Assembly (NCBI RefSeq): GCF_023062595.1
Contig: NZ_JALLAN010000017.1
Location: 30,595 to 94,594 of the forward strand
Length of the DNA stretch: 64,000 bases
Source of the DNA: Arthrobacter rhizosphaerae
Lineage (GTDB): Bacteria; Actinomycetota; Actinomycetes; Actinomycetales; Micrococcaceae
Reading direction: 5' to 3'
In this document: positions 43,144-51,891 of the stretch, in pieces
How positions within the stretch are numbered: position 1 is the stretch's first letter
Layout of the letters: the number at the start of each line of letters is the position of its first letter
Notes under the pieces: model-generated
The model's database searches: none
Seen by the model: only the letters and a program-made list of their open reading frames with translations
Told to the model about the DNA's origin: nothing
Translations under genes and position numbers: made by a program

Positions 43144-43464
43144 TTACATGCCCCGTTCGGCGGCTCCCCCGTCGGCTCCTCCATCGGCACCGCTGTCAGC
43201 ACCACTATCAGCTCCACCGTCAGCGCCACCATCGGCACCTCCGTCAGCGCCACCATCGGCTCCGCTGTCAGCACCACCGTCGGCTCCGCTGTCAGCACCA
43301 CCGTCGGCTCCGCTGTCAGCACCACCGTCGGCTCCGCTGTCAGCACCACCATCGGCTCCGCTGTCAGCACCACCGTCGGCTCCGCCGTCGTGCATACCGG
43401 GGACGCCGGCGGCGCCACCGTCCGCGGGGCCTTCCTGGCTCGGATCCTGCTCTGGACTGGTCAT
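43144..43464 (-). CDS. Ala-Asp-Gly/Ser tetrapeptide repeat protein, candidate modified peptide
   Basis: 106 residues from ATG 43464, directly after GGGAGGAATC. A leader of about 30 residues with acidic and Gln/Pro content (MTSPEQDPSQEGPADGG, GVPGMHDGG) is followed by 18 copies of A-D-[G/S]-G and the tail AAERGM. No Cys, no hydrophobic segment and no signal peptide. Eighteen regularly spaced Asp residues next to a JmjC oxygenase suggest a modification substrate. DNA repeats of 24 bp (GGC/AGC alternation) underlie part of it. Not a recognised protein family to me. Confidence 0.75.
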   Translation of the reverse strand: MTSPEQDPSQEGPADGGAAGVPGMHDGGADGGADSGADGGADSGADGGADSGADGGADSGADGGADSGADGGADGGADGGADGGADSGADSGADGGADGGAAERGM

Positions 43465-43633
43465 GATTCCTCCCGAGAATCGAATCGCTAGGATCAGCTC
43501 CGTTACCCGCAACTGATCACCCAATCGGGCGATCCTTCAGCGACACCGCCCGTGATCACACTAACGGCACGGGCCTACTGCGGAACAGTCCCTTTGCAGG
43601 TCTGAAGTCAGAATCTTAGGGGGCCAGGCTGGG

Positions 43634-43657
43634 GACGGCGAGCGCCGCCGTCGTACT
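43634..43657. terminator. Hairpin plus shared 14-mer
   Basis: GACGGCG at 43634-43640 pairs with CGCCGTC at 43646-43652 around a 5-base loop, followed by GTACTCCCC. The 14-mer GCCGCCGTCGTACT at 43644-43657 also occurs at 15909-15922 and 49352-49365. Possibly a terminator or short dispersed repeat; direction of use is unclear. Confidence 0.4.
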
Positions 43658-43742
43658 CCCCTCTTCTTGGCACGAGGTACGTTGTTTTCCTTCCGGCCGC
43701 GCTTTACCGTGAGGGGACGGTCGGCAGAAGTGCGGGTGGGGC

Positions 43743-45305
43743 ATGCGAGCTATTTCCTGGTCATCGCGACGTTTTTTGTCGTGCCTCGTGGCTGCAGTTC
43801 TCTTCGTCGGCGTGAGCGGGGCGGCCGTCGCTGCGGGAGTACCGGCGACAGGACCGGCTGCTACTGAGCAGGGCTATGAAGCATTGGACCGGTATCTAGA
43901 GGAGCAGATCGACGATATTGGTGTTCCGGGAGCCGCCCTCGTCGTCGTCCAACACGGAGTGCAGGTGCATTCGGCAGCATTTGGCAACTCTGACTCCGGA
44001 CGGCCGATGACAGCACAGACTCCGGTGCTGCTGGCTTCAACCACCAAATCCCTCACAGCGATTGCAGTGATGCAGCAGGTTGAGGCAGGCCGACTGGAGC
44101 TGGATGAACCCGTCCAGACCTACCTGCCCTGGTTCAGATTGAAGGACAGCCGCGCCTCTGAGATCACGGTGCGACATTTGCTCCATCAGGCAAGCGGCAT
44201 GGCTTCCAAGGACACAGCGTTCGAGGCCTCCATCGCCCAGCACCCTGCGGCACTCGAAGAAGGTGTGCGCGCCTTGTCTGGTTCCGCTCTTGCGGGAGTC
44301 CCGGGCGAGGCGTTCGGATACGCAAATGCCAACTTCAATATCCTGGGTTTGTTGGTGCAGACAGTCTCCGGTCAGCCGTTCGGGGAGTACATGGAACAGC
44401 ACATCTTCGAGCCCCTGGAGATGGCGCATGGCCATACGACTCGAACTGCTGCGCTCGAGGACAACATGGCGGCCGGGCATTCTCTATGGTTCGGCTCATT
44501 CTGGCTACGGACCGAAGTCCCCGCAGGCACCACTGGAATGCCTTCCACCACCATGTTCGCCTCCGCCGAGGACAAGAGCCACGAACTGATCGCACTGTTG
44601 GGCGAGGGCAGGTACCGTGACCGCGGGATCCTCCAGCCGGCCAGTGTGGAGGCTTTGCTTGAGCCCCGGGTGCGGATTGATGAATCCAAGGAGTATGCCA
44701 TGGGCTGGTTCACCCGTCCGCTGGTGGAATCCGTGGACCCTGCATTGCAGCTTGATCCTGACACCCTGCCTTTGCTGGTGGAGCATCAGGGGGAATGGGG
44801 CAACTCGCACACATACCAGGCTCTGGTCCCCGACTCTGAGCTTGGCGTCGTCCTGATGATCAACGGGAACGACACGTCGGCCCCGTCCCGGCTCAAGGCC
44901 ATCGATACCAACGTTCTGCGCATTCTCCACGGGCAGGACCCAGTGCCGACGGTAGTGCCCGAGGACTGGCTGCAGCGCTACAGCTGGGCGGTCTCGCTGG
45001 GGCTGCTGCTCCTGGAGCTTCTGAGCCTATGGCTCTCGTTCAGGGTTCTGCTTCATGGCCGCGTTCTGGCCCGACGGCGGTGGCCGCCTCTGGCGTTAGG
45101 TGCTGCCGCGTTGGTTCTCGACGGCTTTGCCCTTTGGCTGTGCTTCATCTACGCCCCCGCCAAGTTCGACACCAACCTGGCCGTGATCGTCCGCCAGTTC
45201 CCCGACGTCGGGCTCACCTTGGTGCCGGTGCTCGTGCTGGCGATTATCTGGCCGGTCCCCCGAACGCTCTGGCTGCTCCTAAGGACCAATTCGGCATCAA
45301 CCTGA
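43743..45305 (+). CDS. Serine beta-lactamase-like hydrolase with C-terminal membrane domain
   Basis: 520 residues. An N-terminal signal peptide or anchor (SCLVAAVLFVGVSGAAVAA) precedes a class C-type beta-lactamase/esterase domain with S99-x-x-K102 (STTK) and Y193-x-N195 (YAN). The C-terminal 120 residues hold three hydrophobic helices, so the protein ends in the membrane. Such proteins are peptidases or esterases of the cell envelope; antibiotic resistance is not implied. Confidence 0.9.
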   Translation: MRAISWSSRRFLSCLVAAVLFVGVSGAAVAAGVPATGPAATEQGYEALDRYLEEQIDDIGVPGAALVVVQHGVQVHSAAFGNSDSGRPMTAQTPVLLASTTKSLTAIAVMQQVEAGRLELDEPVQTYLPWFRLKDSRASEITVRHLLHQASGMASKDTAFEASIAQHPAALEEGVRALSGSALAGVPGEAFGYANANFNILGLLVQTVSGQPFGEYMEQHIFEPLEMAHGHTTRTAALEDNMAAGHSLWFGSFWLRTEVPAGTTGMPSTTMFASAEDKSHELIALLGEGRYRDRGILQPASVEALLEPRVRIDESKEYAMGWFTRPLVESVDPALQLDPDTLPLLVEHQGEWGNSHTYQALVPDSELGVVLMINGNDTSAPSRLKAIDTNVLRILHGQDPVPTVVPEDWLQRYSWAVSLGLLLLELLSLWLSFRVLLHGRVLARRRWPPLALGAAALVLDGFALWLCFIYAPAKFDTNLAVIVRQFPDVGLTLVPVLVLAIIWPVPRTLWLLLRTNSAST

Positions 45306-45315
45306 AGGAGGATCT

Positions 45316-46011
45316 TCATCCAGCCATGCGTTGAGCCGCGCGCAATTTGACTCCGATCTCTGGGCGCTGGTTCCACGTGGGCAATGACCGGACCAGGCCT
45401 CTTGGTCCGGTCACTCGGATCCCGCCAGAGCGCAAAGCCGTGGCCCACTTGAGTTCGCCCAGGTGCCACTTGGCGAAGGTGAGGGGATCGTTGATGGTGA
45501 CGATGACGTCGTCCCCGAACCCGGGGTCGAAAGCGCACAGCTCCGCGTCCCCGAGCTCCACTAGGAGCCACGCTGTGTCTGGCCGACCGCGATATTGGAA
45601 GTCAAACCTGACCACGACGCGCTTGACCGGCAGCTGCTCGCGACACAGGTAGACCTGGCACCATGCCCACAGGACGACGCCGGGGTCGGAGTGCTCCGGC
45701 CGGACTTCCATCCATTGGTCACCCCAGTTCCCGAGGGCCTTGATCACTGCCTCTAGCGCTCGGCCCGCGGCCGTTGGTTCGTAGAGCGATCCGTGCCCGT
45801 CTGGCTTGTCCCGAATCTCGATGACACCGGCGCGTTCGAGCTCGCGAAGCCGTCTGACCAGCAGGGCACGGGACAGCCCTGGCGCTCCAGCCGCAATCTC
45901 GTTGAAGGTGCGGCACCCATAGAGGATGTTGCGCATGATGATTGGGGTCCATCGCTCGGCGAAAACCTCAGCTCCTCGAGCGACGGGACAGTACTGGCCG
46001 TAGGTGCGCAT
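45316..46011 (-). CDS. HxlR family regulator with SCP2-like C-terminal domain
   Basis: 231 residues from ATG 46011. The redox-type Cys opening MRTYGQYCPVARGAEVFAER and WTPIIMRNILYG are typical of HxlR winged helices. A further domain of about 120 residues (DPGFGDDVIVTINDPLTFAKW) resembles SCP2 sterol-carrier folds often fused to this group. It is divergent from an alpha/beta hydrolase, which it probably regulates. Confidence 0.9.
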   Translation of the reverse strand: MRTYGQYCPVARGAEVFAERWTPIIMRNILYGCRTFNEIAAGAPGLSRALLVRRLRELERAGVIEIRDKPDGHGSLYEPTAAGRALEAVIKALGNWGDQWMEVRPEHSDPGVVLWAWCQVYLCREQLPVKRVVVRFDFQYRGRPDTAWLLVELGDAELCAFDPGFGDDVIVTINDPLTFAKWHLGELKWATALRSGGIRVTGPRGLVRSLPTWNQRPEIGVKLRAAQRMAG

Positions 46012-46045
46012 GTTTTCAGTGTGAGCGTGGCGCCGCGGCCTGTGA

Positions 46046-46062
46046 AGTTCTTTTTCTGAACT
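46046..46062. promoter_or_regulatory. Inverted repeat in the HxlR-hydrolase intergenic region
   Basis: AGTTC at 46046-46050 and GAACT at 46058-46062 form a 5-bp dyad with a 7-base T-rich spacer, 35 bases upstream of the HxlR start. The location between divergent genes makes it a candidate HxlR site. The short arms keep this tentative. Confidence 0.35.
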
Positions 46063-46172
46063 CTGCCGAGGTTCACATCCTGTACTCGACGCGAGCCGGA
46101 TCCGGCGCAACGCTTGATGAAAGGGTCCGTTGTGAACACGCCACGGTCCCTAAGCTGATAGGAGGCAGTCAA

Positions 46173-47105
46173 ATGAATACCAAGATGTCATTGCTCGCTG
46201 AGGGGGAAGGCCGAGCCCATAGTCATCCTGATGAAGTGCTGATGGCGCATGAACGAGCTCTGGTGAGCTCTACGGCACAAAGCAGGTACATCGAGGCCGC
46301 GGGCAAACAGGTGCACGTCATCGAGGCAGGCGACGGGCCGCCGCTCGTTCTGCTGCACGGGAGCGGACCAACGGCGCTGGAGTTCCTGCCGCTCCTGGAG
46401 CGCTTCTCCGATGTCCGTGCGATCGCTGTCGACCGACCTGGATTCGGGCTCAGCGAACCGGCTCCCACACGCAATGAGGCAGTCCGGGGTGCTGCGGTGG
46501 ACAGCTTGACCAGCATCTTGGACTGCTTGGGCCTGGCGAAGACCAGCCTGCTGGGGAACTCCATGGGTGGCACCTGGGCCCTGTGGTATGCGCTGGCGCA
46601 TCCCGAACGCGTGAGTAGGCTGGTCCTCCTGGGCGCGCCGCCGTTGCTGCCGGGGACAAGGGTTCCGCCGCCGTTGCTGTCCGTAGCCGATCCCACTGGT
46701 GTTCCTACCGCGCCGCCACCTCCTTCACGGGAGAGCGTGGTACAGAGCATGGGCGTTTTCGGCGAGGCACACACCATCGTCCAGTATCCCGATCTGGTCG
46801 CGGCCATGGTTGCCGCCGGCTCCGACCGAACCGCCGCCCATGCCAGGCTCAGCGAACTGCAGGCTGTCATCGCCCCCACAGGTTGGCAACCGTCGCTTGA
46901 GTTGAAGGCGGAGGAGCTTCGGTCGCTTGCCGTTGCCACGTTGCTGATCTGGGGTGAGCACGATCCACTCGTTGATTCGGATGCCGCAAGGGTGGCGGCC
47001 TCGGCGATTCCAGTCGCTCGTCTGGAGTTGCTGGACGCGGGCCATGCGCCTTGGCTGGGCTACCCGGAACGGGTTGCCGCCATGGTGAGGGACTTCATGG
47101 CTTGA
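46173..47105 (+). CDS. Alpha/beta hydrolase
   Basis: 310 residues from ATG 46173 behind AGGAGG. VLLHGSGPTA is the oxyanion region, S130 in LLGNSMGGTW the nucleophile, WGEHDPLVD carries the acid and LDAGHAPWL the histidine. The pattern resembles meta-cleavage product hydrolases and haloperoxidase-type esterases. It is divergent from an HxlR regulator, suggesting inducible use on an aromatic or ester substrate. Confidence 0.9.
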   Translation: MNTKMSLLAEGEGRAHSHPDEVLMAHERALVSSTAQSRYIEAAGKQVHVIEAGDGPPLVLLHGSGPTALEFLPLLERFSDVRAIAVDRPGFGLSEPAPTRNEAVRGAAVDSLTSILDCLGLAKTSLLGNSMGGTWALWYALAHPERVSRLVLLGAPPLLPGTRVPPPLLSVADPTGVPTAPPPPSRESVVQSMGVFGEAHTIVQYPDLVAAMVAAGSDRTAAHARLSELQAVIAPTGWQPSLELKAEELRSLAVATLLIWGEHDPLVDSDAARVAASAIPVARLELLDAGHAPWLGYPERVAAMVRDFMA

Positions 47106-47162
47106 TCCTCGAGCCGAGTATGGCGTCGACGGGCTCGACGGCGGGATGACATGGCCCGGCGC

Positions 47163-47744
47163 TCAGCGTCGGATGCGGTAGCGGATGTGTGTGGCCTCGG
47201 GTGTATCAATCACCCGCACGACCTCTAGCTCCACGCGCGACCCCAGCACCTCGAACAGCCTCCGTCCGCCGCCGAACAACACCGGAATCTGGTCAATCTG
47301 CAGCTCGTCCAGCACCCCTACCTCGATTGCCCTCTGCGCTGTGTAGGCACCGTGAACCAGCACATCCCGGCCAGCCGCCGCCTCCTTAGCCTGAGCCATC
47401 GCGCTCTCGATCCCGTCGGTCACGTACGTCACCAACGGATAAGTCGCCACAGAAGGACCCGGCGGCCGATGGCTGGGCACAAAGATCGGCATGCCATGAT
47501 GATCGCCACCCCAGTGATCCACCTGCTCCACGGTGCGCCGGCCAGCCAGGACCGCGCCAGTCGCCATCCATTCGTCCCACAATGCTCCGGCCGGCCCTGA
47601 TGGACGGCCGAACTGACCTTCTGGGCTGACGATCCACTCGTGCAGCCGATCGAAGCCGTCGCCACCGGGATTCTCAGGGCCGTCGTTCGGACCCGCTATG
47701 TACCCATCGAGGGACATCGACATGTAGAGCACTGATGAGGACAT
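47163..47744 (-). CDS. Dihydrofolate reductase/RibD C-terminal domain protein
   Basis: 193 residues. MSLDGYIAGPNDGPENPGG near the N-terminus, AVLAGRRTVEQVDHWGG and GAYTAQRAIEVGVLDELQID match the RibD_C/YwjB family of pyridine-nucleotide reductases. The natural substrate is unknown. Single gene, with no co-directional neighbours close by. Confidence 0.9.
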   Translation of the reverse strand: MSSSVLYMSMSLDGYIAGPNDGPENPGGDGFDRLHEWIVSPEGQFGRPSGPAGALWDEWMATGAVLAGRRTVEQVDHWGGDHHGMPIFVPSHRPPGPSVATYPLVTYVTDGIESAMAQAKEAAAGRDVLVHGAYTAQRAIEVGVLDELQIDQIPVLFGGGRRLFEVLGSRVELEVVRVIDTPEATHIRYRIRR

Positions 47745-47886
47745 GAGCTGCTCCTTCTTCTCGAGTGCGCCTCAGCTGCGCCTTGCTCCCGTTGCGCGCC
47801 GAAATTCCACCCCTTAAGGATGCGAGAGCATCCTCCTAGAGGGCAACAGGAATGGAGCCAGGGTGAATCGGTGTTTGCGTTTGGTT

Positions 47887-48411
47887 TCACAGCCCTTGCA
47901 CGGCTTCTTGCAGCGGAACCCTGTCTAGGAAGCCCGTGTTGCTTCGGCACCATGTTTCATTCTGCGCATCTCTGAACTGCAGATAAGTCACGCACCATTC
48001 AGCCTTACGAGTGATGGGGCGCGTAAAGCCAGCAAGGGCGTTCGCGTGCTCCGGTAGGGCCCATCCTGTTCGATCCTTGAACGCCTCGACAAAGTACTGA
48101 CCGGGTGGCAGCAGCTGAAGTTTGAGTGGCTTGAGTTTTCCGAGCAGATCCTGAGCATCCAGGGCAACGTCAAAGATCGGTGTAGTTGATCCATTATTCA
48201 GAACCACCCCATAAGCCAACGAGTTCCCGTCGGAATCAAGATGGACCGCGCTCCAGGCAGTGACAGTACTGGCGTGGGACCGGAGACGGTTTTCTTCTGA
48301 AGTCCGGTCCCGATTGCTCTCAATCTTGTGCACCTGCGATGCTGTCCACGCCGCCCAGCTGGCAGCAATCAAAGCAACCGAACTACAAACAGCAGTAATC
48401 CATTCAGTCAA
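47887..48411 (-). CDS. Hypothetical membrane-anchored protein
   Basis: 174 residues. An N-terminal anchor (ITAVCSSVALIAASWAAW) is followed by a short charged helix (VHKIESNRDRTSEENRL) and a beta-rich soluble domain with SLAYGVVLNNGSTTPIFDV. This layout occurs in many small phage- and defence-associated proteins of unknown role. No partner gene identified. Confidence 0.62.
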   Translation of the reverse strand: MTEWITAVCSSVALIAASWAAWTASQVHKIESNRDRTSEENRLRSHASTVTAWSAVHLDSDGNSLAYGVVLNNGSTTPIFDVALDAQDLLGKLKPLKLQLLPPGQYFVEAFKDRTGWALPEHANALAGFTRPITRKAEWCVTYLQFRDAQNETWCRSNTGFLDRVPLQEAVQGL

Positions 48412-48541
48412 AACATCCCCCTAGTTTCTGGCGTGATCCCTATGACGCTAATCCCAGGTGGGCCTAGGTTGTCCAGTCAAGAAGCAGAGGACCACGCGTT
48501 GACCGTCCTGAACTGCCCTCAGTTCATCCCGTTGAATGTTC

Positions 48542-48571
48542 TCGACATGTGACCAATCAGTCACCTATTCT
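48542..48571 (+). promoter_or_regulatory. Promoter with embedded ArsR operator, leaderless GTG start
   Basis: TCGACA at 48542-48547 (-35) and TATTCT at 48566-48571 (-10) are 18 bp apart. GTGAC-caatca-GTCAC at 48549-48564 is a perfect 5-bp dyad that fills the space between them. The GTG at 48578 lies seven bases after the -10, so transcription would begin at or next to the start codon. The regulator downstream is the obvious ligand for the dyad. Confidence 0.65.
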
Positions 48572-48577
48572 GGAGAT

Positions 48578-49327
48578 GTGGACGAAGTATTCAAGGCCTT
48601 GGCCGACCCCACGCGCCGTGACCTGCTCGATGAGCTGTTCAGGGAGGACGGGCAGACACTCCATGCGCTCGAGGCCCACTTCGAGATGACCCGCTACGGC
48701 GTGATGAAGCACCTCAAACAGTTGGAAGAAGCAGGCCTCGTGGTGACCCGGCGTCGGGGTCGGGAGAAGCTGCACTTCCTGAATCCTGTGCCCATCCGCC
48801 TGGTCCACGACCGCTGGGTCAGCAAATATGCAGAACCATGGGCCGCTGCCCTCAGCGACCTCAAAACCAGATTGGAAAGTCCCATGGAAAAGATCTTCGA
48901 AATCTATATCAAGACCACTCCGGAGCGGCTCTGGGAAGCCATCACGGACAGCGACATCCGCAGCAAGTACCAGTTCGGGATGAAAATCAACTCGGACTGG
49001 ACGCCCGGCGGCCGCTTCGAGATGGCGCCCGACGGCGGTGATCTGCTCGGCGAAGGAGAGAACCTTGAAGTGGACCCACCCCGCAAACTCGTCCAGACCA
49101 TGCGCGCGCTCTGGGGCGAGGACGTCAAGGCCGAAGGCACCTCCCGGATCACGTGGGAGATCGAACCTGTGGGCGACTCCTGCCACCTCACCGTCACCCA
49201 CGATCAGCTGCGCGAAGGCGCCAATGAGGAGCTCTTCGGCGGTTGGCCGATGATCCTCTCCGGCCTGAAGACCTGGCTGGAAACCGGCGAAGTCCTCACC
49301 ACGCCCGGGTCACTGATGTACACCTGA
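48578..49327 (+). CDS. ArsR-SRPBCC fusion regulator
   Basis: About 249 residues from GTG 48578; the ATG at 48536 would lie upstream of the promoter. Residues 1-95 form an ArsR winged helix (EVFKALADPTRRDLLDEL, MTRYGVMKHLKQLEEAGLV). Residues 110-249 form an AHSA1-type SRPBCC domain (IYIKTTPERLWEAITD, GGWPMILSGLKTWLETG). Such fusions are common in actinobacteria, with the SRPBCC part presumably binding the effector. Autoregulated by the dyad in its promoter, by inference. Confidence 0.9.
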   Translation: MDEVFKALADPTRRDLLDELFREDGQTLHALEAHFEMTRYGVMKHLKQLEEAGLVVTRRRGREKLHFLNPVPIRLVHDRWVSKYAEPWAAALSDLKTRLESPMEKIFEIYIKTTPERLWEAITDSDIRSKYQFGMKINSDWTPGGRFEMAPDGGDLLGEGENLEVDPPRKLVQTMRALWGEDVKAEGTSRITWEIEPVGDSCHLTVTHDQLREGANEELFGGWPMILSGLKTWLETGEVLTTPGSLMYT

Positions 49328-49417
49328 CTGGACCGACGCATATAGGCGGGTGCCGCCGTCGTACTCAATGGCCTTTCAGATCCCACGGCAGGAAAAGCTC
49401 CGCCCATAAGATGAGGC

Positions 49418-50314
49418 ATGGACTTCGAGGACACACTCTGGACAGTCATCGGGGCCGGGCTGATTCTGCTGATGCTCGCGGACGTCTTTTACACCCTTCT
49501 GTATCCGCACGGTTCGGGTCCTGTTGGCCGGACCATCATGCGCGGTTTCTGGCTACTGTCGAGAAGGTCAAGAGGGCGGGCTTCCACCGTCGCAGCACCG
49601 TTGGCGATGGCCGCTGTTATCGCCGCCTGGGCCAGTCTGGCAGCCATCGGCTGGGCCCTGCTGTACCTGCCGCATCTGCCGCAGGGCTTCGTTTACGAAA
49701 GCGGAGTGCCACAGCAGGGCGACTTTGCTGAAGCCCTTTACGTCTCACTGGTGACTCTCTCCACCGTTGGCTTCGGCGAGATTGTGGCAGAGCATCCGCT
49801 GCTCAGACTCGTCGCGGCCTTCCAGGCCGTCACAGGATTCGGTTTGCTGACAGCCACGGTCACCTGGATCCTGCAAACATACCCGGCCCTTAACCGCCGT
49901 CGGGCCCTCGCCCATCACCTGAACCTTTTCAGGGAAGCTGCTGGCCCGGAGGGTATAACTTCCCTGAACCCAGGACATGCCGCGGGATTGCTGGAATCAC
50001 TGGCCAGGAACGTGGCGTCGGTCAGCATCGATTTCCTGTCATTCCATGAAACCTATTACTTCCGCGAGGTAGAGCAGCGGGGCTCCCTGCCGGCCACCGT
50101 GGCCTATGCCCATCAATTGGCAGCTGCCGCCCAAGGCAGTGACGACGCCGAACTCCGGTTTGCCGGACGGATGCTGCATGCAGCCCTGGACGATCTCGCG
50201 GAGGTCCTCCGCGGCAAATTCGGCCATTCAGGAACGACGTCGTCAGATGTGTTCGACAGCTACGCCCTGCACCACAAACACCGGCAGTCGCGAGGGCGTG
50301 AACAAAACACTTAG
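49418..50314 (+). CDS. Potassium channel family protein
   Basis: 298 residues. Two to four N-terminal helices flank a pore loop with TLSTVGFGEIV; TVGFG (residues 116-120) is the K+ selectivity filter with F for Y, common in bacterial channels. A soluble C-terminal region of about 140 residues has no recognised RCK/TrkA motif. A 14-mer GCCGCCGTCGTACT lies 50 bp upstream, after the ArsR fusion gene. Confidence 0.88.
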   Translation: MDFEDTLWTVIGAGLILLMLADVFYTLLYPHGSGPVGRTIMRGFWLLSRRSRGRASTVAAPLAMAAVIAAWASLAAIGWALLYLPHLPQGFVYESGVPQQGDFAEALYVSLVTLSTVGFGEIVAEHPLLRLVAAFQAVTGFGLLTATVTWILQTYPALNRRRALAHHLNLFREAAGPEGITSLNPGHAAGLLESLARNVASVSIDFLSFHETYYFREVEQRGSLPATVAYAHQLAAAAQGSDDAELRFAGRMLHAALDDLAEVLRGKFGHSGTTSSDVFDSYALHHKHRQSRGREQNT

Positions 50315-50451
50315 TCAGGTGTCTGCTTAGCTGAGTAGGCTGACCGCCGGGACGATCCTTCCGCTTCAACGCTGCACATCTAGCAGCCGCGGCCTGCTCT
50401 TCCAACGGCTCCTCCAGCAGGCCACAAACACTGCGCCGCTGAGGGACCTCG

Positions 50452-50745
50452 TTATCCCACACAATGAGAGAAATGATCGACTCGCACATCGCCCATCGGC
50501 GAGAAGGCTGACCGCTCCGTCCTCGAACTGACTCTTGGACGTCAAAGCCATCTCGTGCTCACGGCACCGTCTGTGCGCCTCAAGGCGGCCATCGTGGTAC
50601 TTGATGCTGGCAGGTCTGACATCATCGCCGACTTCTTTAGAGAGCTGTCGAACAAGGCCGGGCTGATGACACTCCCGAGGTGATCGACCGCCGCCTGGAT
50701 ATTTATGCCGACGAGGCCGCAGAGCTCTGGCCGATGAGCGCGTGA
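50452..50745 (+). pseudogene. Adenylate kinase remnant
   Basis: Bases 50590-50735 align with 55230-55375 of the intact adenylate kinase. They encode VVLDAGRSDII in one frame and, after a one-base shift, ADDTPEVIDRRL and YADEAAEL in another, ending at TGA 50743-50745. Weaker similarity extends back to about 50452. The P-loop end is absent. It lies on the same strand as the intact gene, 4.2 kb upstream of it. Confidence 0.8.
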
Positions 50746-50919
50746 ACCGCGTCGGCACAGCCTCGTTCGTCGGCGCGACCTGACGCTCGCTGCTTACGGC
50801 CGGCGGCATTACATTACAAGTGAGCACGGGGTAATCTGTCGAGCCGGCACGTCCACTTTGTCACCCGCCGTCGATAGTCTTGTCTCGGTAGGCGAACCGC
50901 AATGAAGTGGGGGAAAACG

Positions 50920-51891
50920 ATGGTTGAAGAGCTCGACGTGAGCAATGCCAAAGAGGGCTTCGGCAAGGCATTACGAGCCGCTTCGACAGAGATCGTCGAG
51001 CAGGTCGGCAGCGTCAAGGAAGCCGCCAAGGGCGCGGTTGAGAAGCTGACCGTGAAGGCGGCGGACCCCTACGAGGAGACCATAGCGGAGTACAACCGCG
51101 TCTTCACAGCGATGAACGACAAGGGGCTTTCTCTCCTGCGCCAGCGTGAACGGTCGACGGACCTGATCGAGCTCGTCGAGCTGCTGGTGAATAGTATCGC
51201 CAACACCCCGAAGTCGTTCGAGACCTTCATCGGTGAGATCGGTGTCCACAAAGCCCAGTTCTTGGATGCGGAGGAGTTCGCCCGGAAGGATCTCGAAGCT
51301 GCGCAGAAATCCGTTGCCGGCGCCGGTGCCGGGTTTGCCGCGGGAGCTGCAGTTGTGAGCGTGGCGCCGACGGCTGCGATGTGGGTCGCCACCACCTTCG
51401 GAGCTGCGTCGACTGGCACCGCGATCTCCACTCTTTCCGGAGCCGCTGCGAGCAACGCTGCTCTTGCCTGGCTTGGAGGCGGCGCCCTGGCTGCCGGAGG
51501 TGGCGGCACCGCTGCAGGCGGCGCTCTGCTGGCGCTGGCCGGCCCCATCGGATGGACCCTCGCAGGAGCCTCCCTCCTCGCGTCAATCGCGCTGTTCGCC
51601 AAGAAAAAGTTCGAGAATCGGGCGGCAAAGCAGGTGGCGCTTACTGCGGTAAAGCGAAACACCGCTTTGGTCAAAGGCGATGATGCTCAAATCGACCACC
51701 TCCTCCGGAAGACAACCACGCTTCGCGTGGAGCTGGTGAAGTGCTACGGCGAAGCACTGGTGTACTTTGGCGCCGACTTCCTTTCGCTCTCAGATTCCCA
51801 GCAGAAGATGCTGGGAATCCTCGTGAACAACACGAAGTCGTGCGCAGCCCTGCTAGGAAGGCGCATCGAGCGGGGCGCAAGTAATGAATGA
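50920..51891 (+). CDS. Unknown protein with Ala/Gly-rich membrane-active segment (cassette gene 1)
   Basis: 323 residues from ATG 50920, with GGGGGAAAA just upstream. A charged helical N-terminal half (residues 1-125) is followed by about 100 residues of Ala/Gly-rich hydrophobic sequence with regular small-residue spacing (GGGALAAGGGGTAAGGALL, IGWTLAGASLLASIALF), and then a helical C-terminus. This resembles glycine-zipper, pore-forming or membrane-remodelling proteins. No known family. It overlaps the next gene by eight bases. Confidence 0.65.
   Translation: MVEELDVSNAKEGFGKALRAASTEIVEQVGSVKEAAKGAVEKLTVKAADPYEETIAEYNRVFTAMNDKGLSLLRQRERSTDLIELVELLVNSIANTPKSFETFIGEIGVHKAQFLDAEEFARKDLEAAQKSVAGAGAGFAAGAAVVSVAPTAAMWVATTFGAASTGTAISTLSGAAASNAALAWLGGGALAAGGGGTAAGGALLALAGPIGWTLAGASLLASIALFAKKKFENRAAKQVALTAVKRNTALVKGDDAQIDHLLRKTTTLRVELVKCYGEALVYFGADFLSLSDSQQKMLGILVNNTKSCAALLGRRIERGASNE

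Noticed and set aside
43160..43400. Possible CRISPR-like or minisatellite array
   Set aside because: The 24-bp units have no unique spacers and keep a protein reading frame. This is a coding tandem repeat.
43130..43516. Plus-strand frame of Pro/Ser/Ala repeats across the tetrapeptide repeat gene
   Set aside because: It is the complement of the A-D-[G/S]-G gene. Only the minus strand has a ribosome site and a co-directional operon.
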